NCBI GenBank assembly: GCA_030632405.1
Contig: DAOVUU010000183.1
Location: forward strand, 1 to 5,908
From: Desulfobulbaceae bacterium
Lineage (GTDB): Bacteria; Desulfobacterota; Desulfobulbia; Desulfobulbales; Desulfocapsaceae
Length of the DNA: 5,908 nucleotides
Direction: 5' to 3'
Positions 5,668-5,908 of the stretch are shown piece by piece (position 1 is the first letter of the stretch; each line of letters starts with the position of its first letter). The translations under genes were made by a program, and so were the position numbers. The notes below the pieces were generated by a model. It was not told where the DNA came from. It ran no database searches and was given only the letters and a program-made list of their open reading frames with translations.

Positions 5668-5908
5668 ATGCCTGTAATTGATAAGGAAGTATGTACCGGT
5701 TGTCGGATCTGCCAGACATATTGCACCACGGATGCAATTATGTTTGCAGACAGGAAATGTTATATTAATCCAGACCTATGTACTGAATGTTATGTCTGTT
5801 TAAGAATGAAAGTCTGCCCGGAAGATGCCATAGTAGCGGAAGATCTTGTAGGTTTTTACAAACAGTTTCAACATGTGATCAGCGATCCGGTGGAGAATCA
5901 CGGGGTCA
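5668..5908 (+). CDS. Two-cluster ferredoxin fusion protein, second paralog (3' end outside window)
   Basis: The ATG at 5668 opens a frame that is still open at the window edge, giving 80 residues. It follows AAGGG (5655-5659) by 8 bases. The 2[4Fe-4S] domain has Cys9/12/15/19 (CTGCRICQTYC) and Cys38/41/44/50 (CTECYVCLRMKVCP). The N-terminus aligns with the protein at 4190-4915 almost without gaps, with roughly 40 percent identity by eye. The match extends past the ferredoxin domain into the linker (ISDPVENHGV against FSDPTSTHAV), so it is the same family and not merely another ferredoxin. Oddities are an extra cysteine at 31 and Thr in place of Pro after Cys19. The gap before it is larger than elsewhere in the set, so it may begin a separately controlled unit or a second copy of the two-gene pair. 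An upstream ATG at 5663 is in another frame and is not the start. Confidence 0.85.
   Translation, partial: MPVIDKEVCTGCRICQTYCTTDAIMFADRKCYINPDLCTECYVCLRMKVCPEDAIVAEDLVGFYKQFQHVISDPVENHGV

Noticed and set aside
1..5908. CRISPR arrays, tRNA or rRNA genes, insertion sequences
   Set aside because: No regularly spaced direct repeats, tRNA-like cloverleaf, rRNA stretch, transposase or terminal inverted repeats were seen; the window is almost fully occupied by protein-coding genes.

Overview
The window reads as part of an anaerobe's chromosome. Five complete or nearly complete genes and two edge-truncated ones all lie on the + strand. Iron-sulfur proteins dominate: one 16-cysteine ferredoxin, two two-cluster ferredoxin fusions and one carbon-monoxide-dehydrogenase (CODH)-like protein. 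The anaerobic CODH fold, the abundance of [4Fe-4S] motifs and the intermediate base composition would suit a sulfate reducer or syntroph of the Desulfobacterota, but no marker in the window fixes the taxon.

Layout. Positions 1-732 hold the C-terminal half of a TctA-type permease, the large membrane subunit of a tripartite tricarboxylate transporter. A 12-bp hairpin (760-788) separates it from a tightly packed set. That set is a four-cluster CooF/HycB-like ferredoxin (816-1361), a 498-residue CODH-like protein (1428-2924), an FAD/NAD(P) oxidoreductase (2924-4186, overlapping by one base), a 241-residue ferredoxin-fusion protein (4190-4915) and a 215-residue uncharacterised protein with Cys/His motifs (4925-5572). 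After a 95-bp A+T-rich gap carrying a nested inverted repeat, a second copy of the ferredoxin-fusion family begins at 5668 and runs off the window.

How the genes may work together. CooF-type ferredoxin, CODH catalytic subunit and FAD-NAD(P) oxidoreductase is a known gene arrangement that links CO oxidation to pyridine nucleotide reduction. Here the CODH-like subunit has lost, by motif comparison, both D-cluster cysteines, at least four of the six C-cluster ligands, the proton-relay histidines and the segment expected to carry the catalytic lysine. It keeps the four B-cluster cysteines and an intact, continuous reading frame. I infer that it is a repurposed, non-CO-oxidising iron-sulfur protein. 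It could pass electrons, or act on a different ligand, within a module formed with the ferredoxin, the flavoprotein and the two uncharacterised families. This degenerate-CODH redox module is the most unusual thing in the window. The physiological substrate cannot be read from the sequence. The neighbouring carboxylate transporter is only a weak hint.
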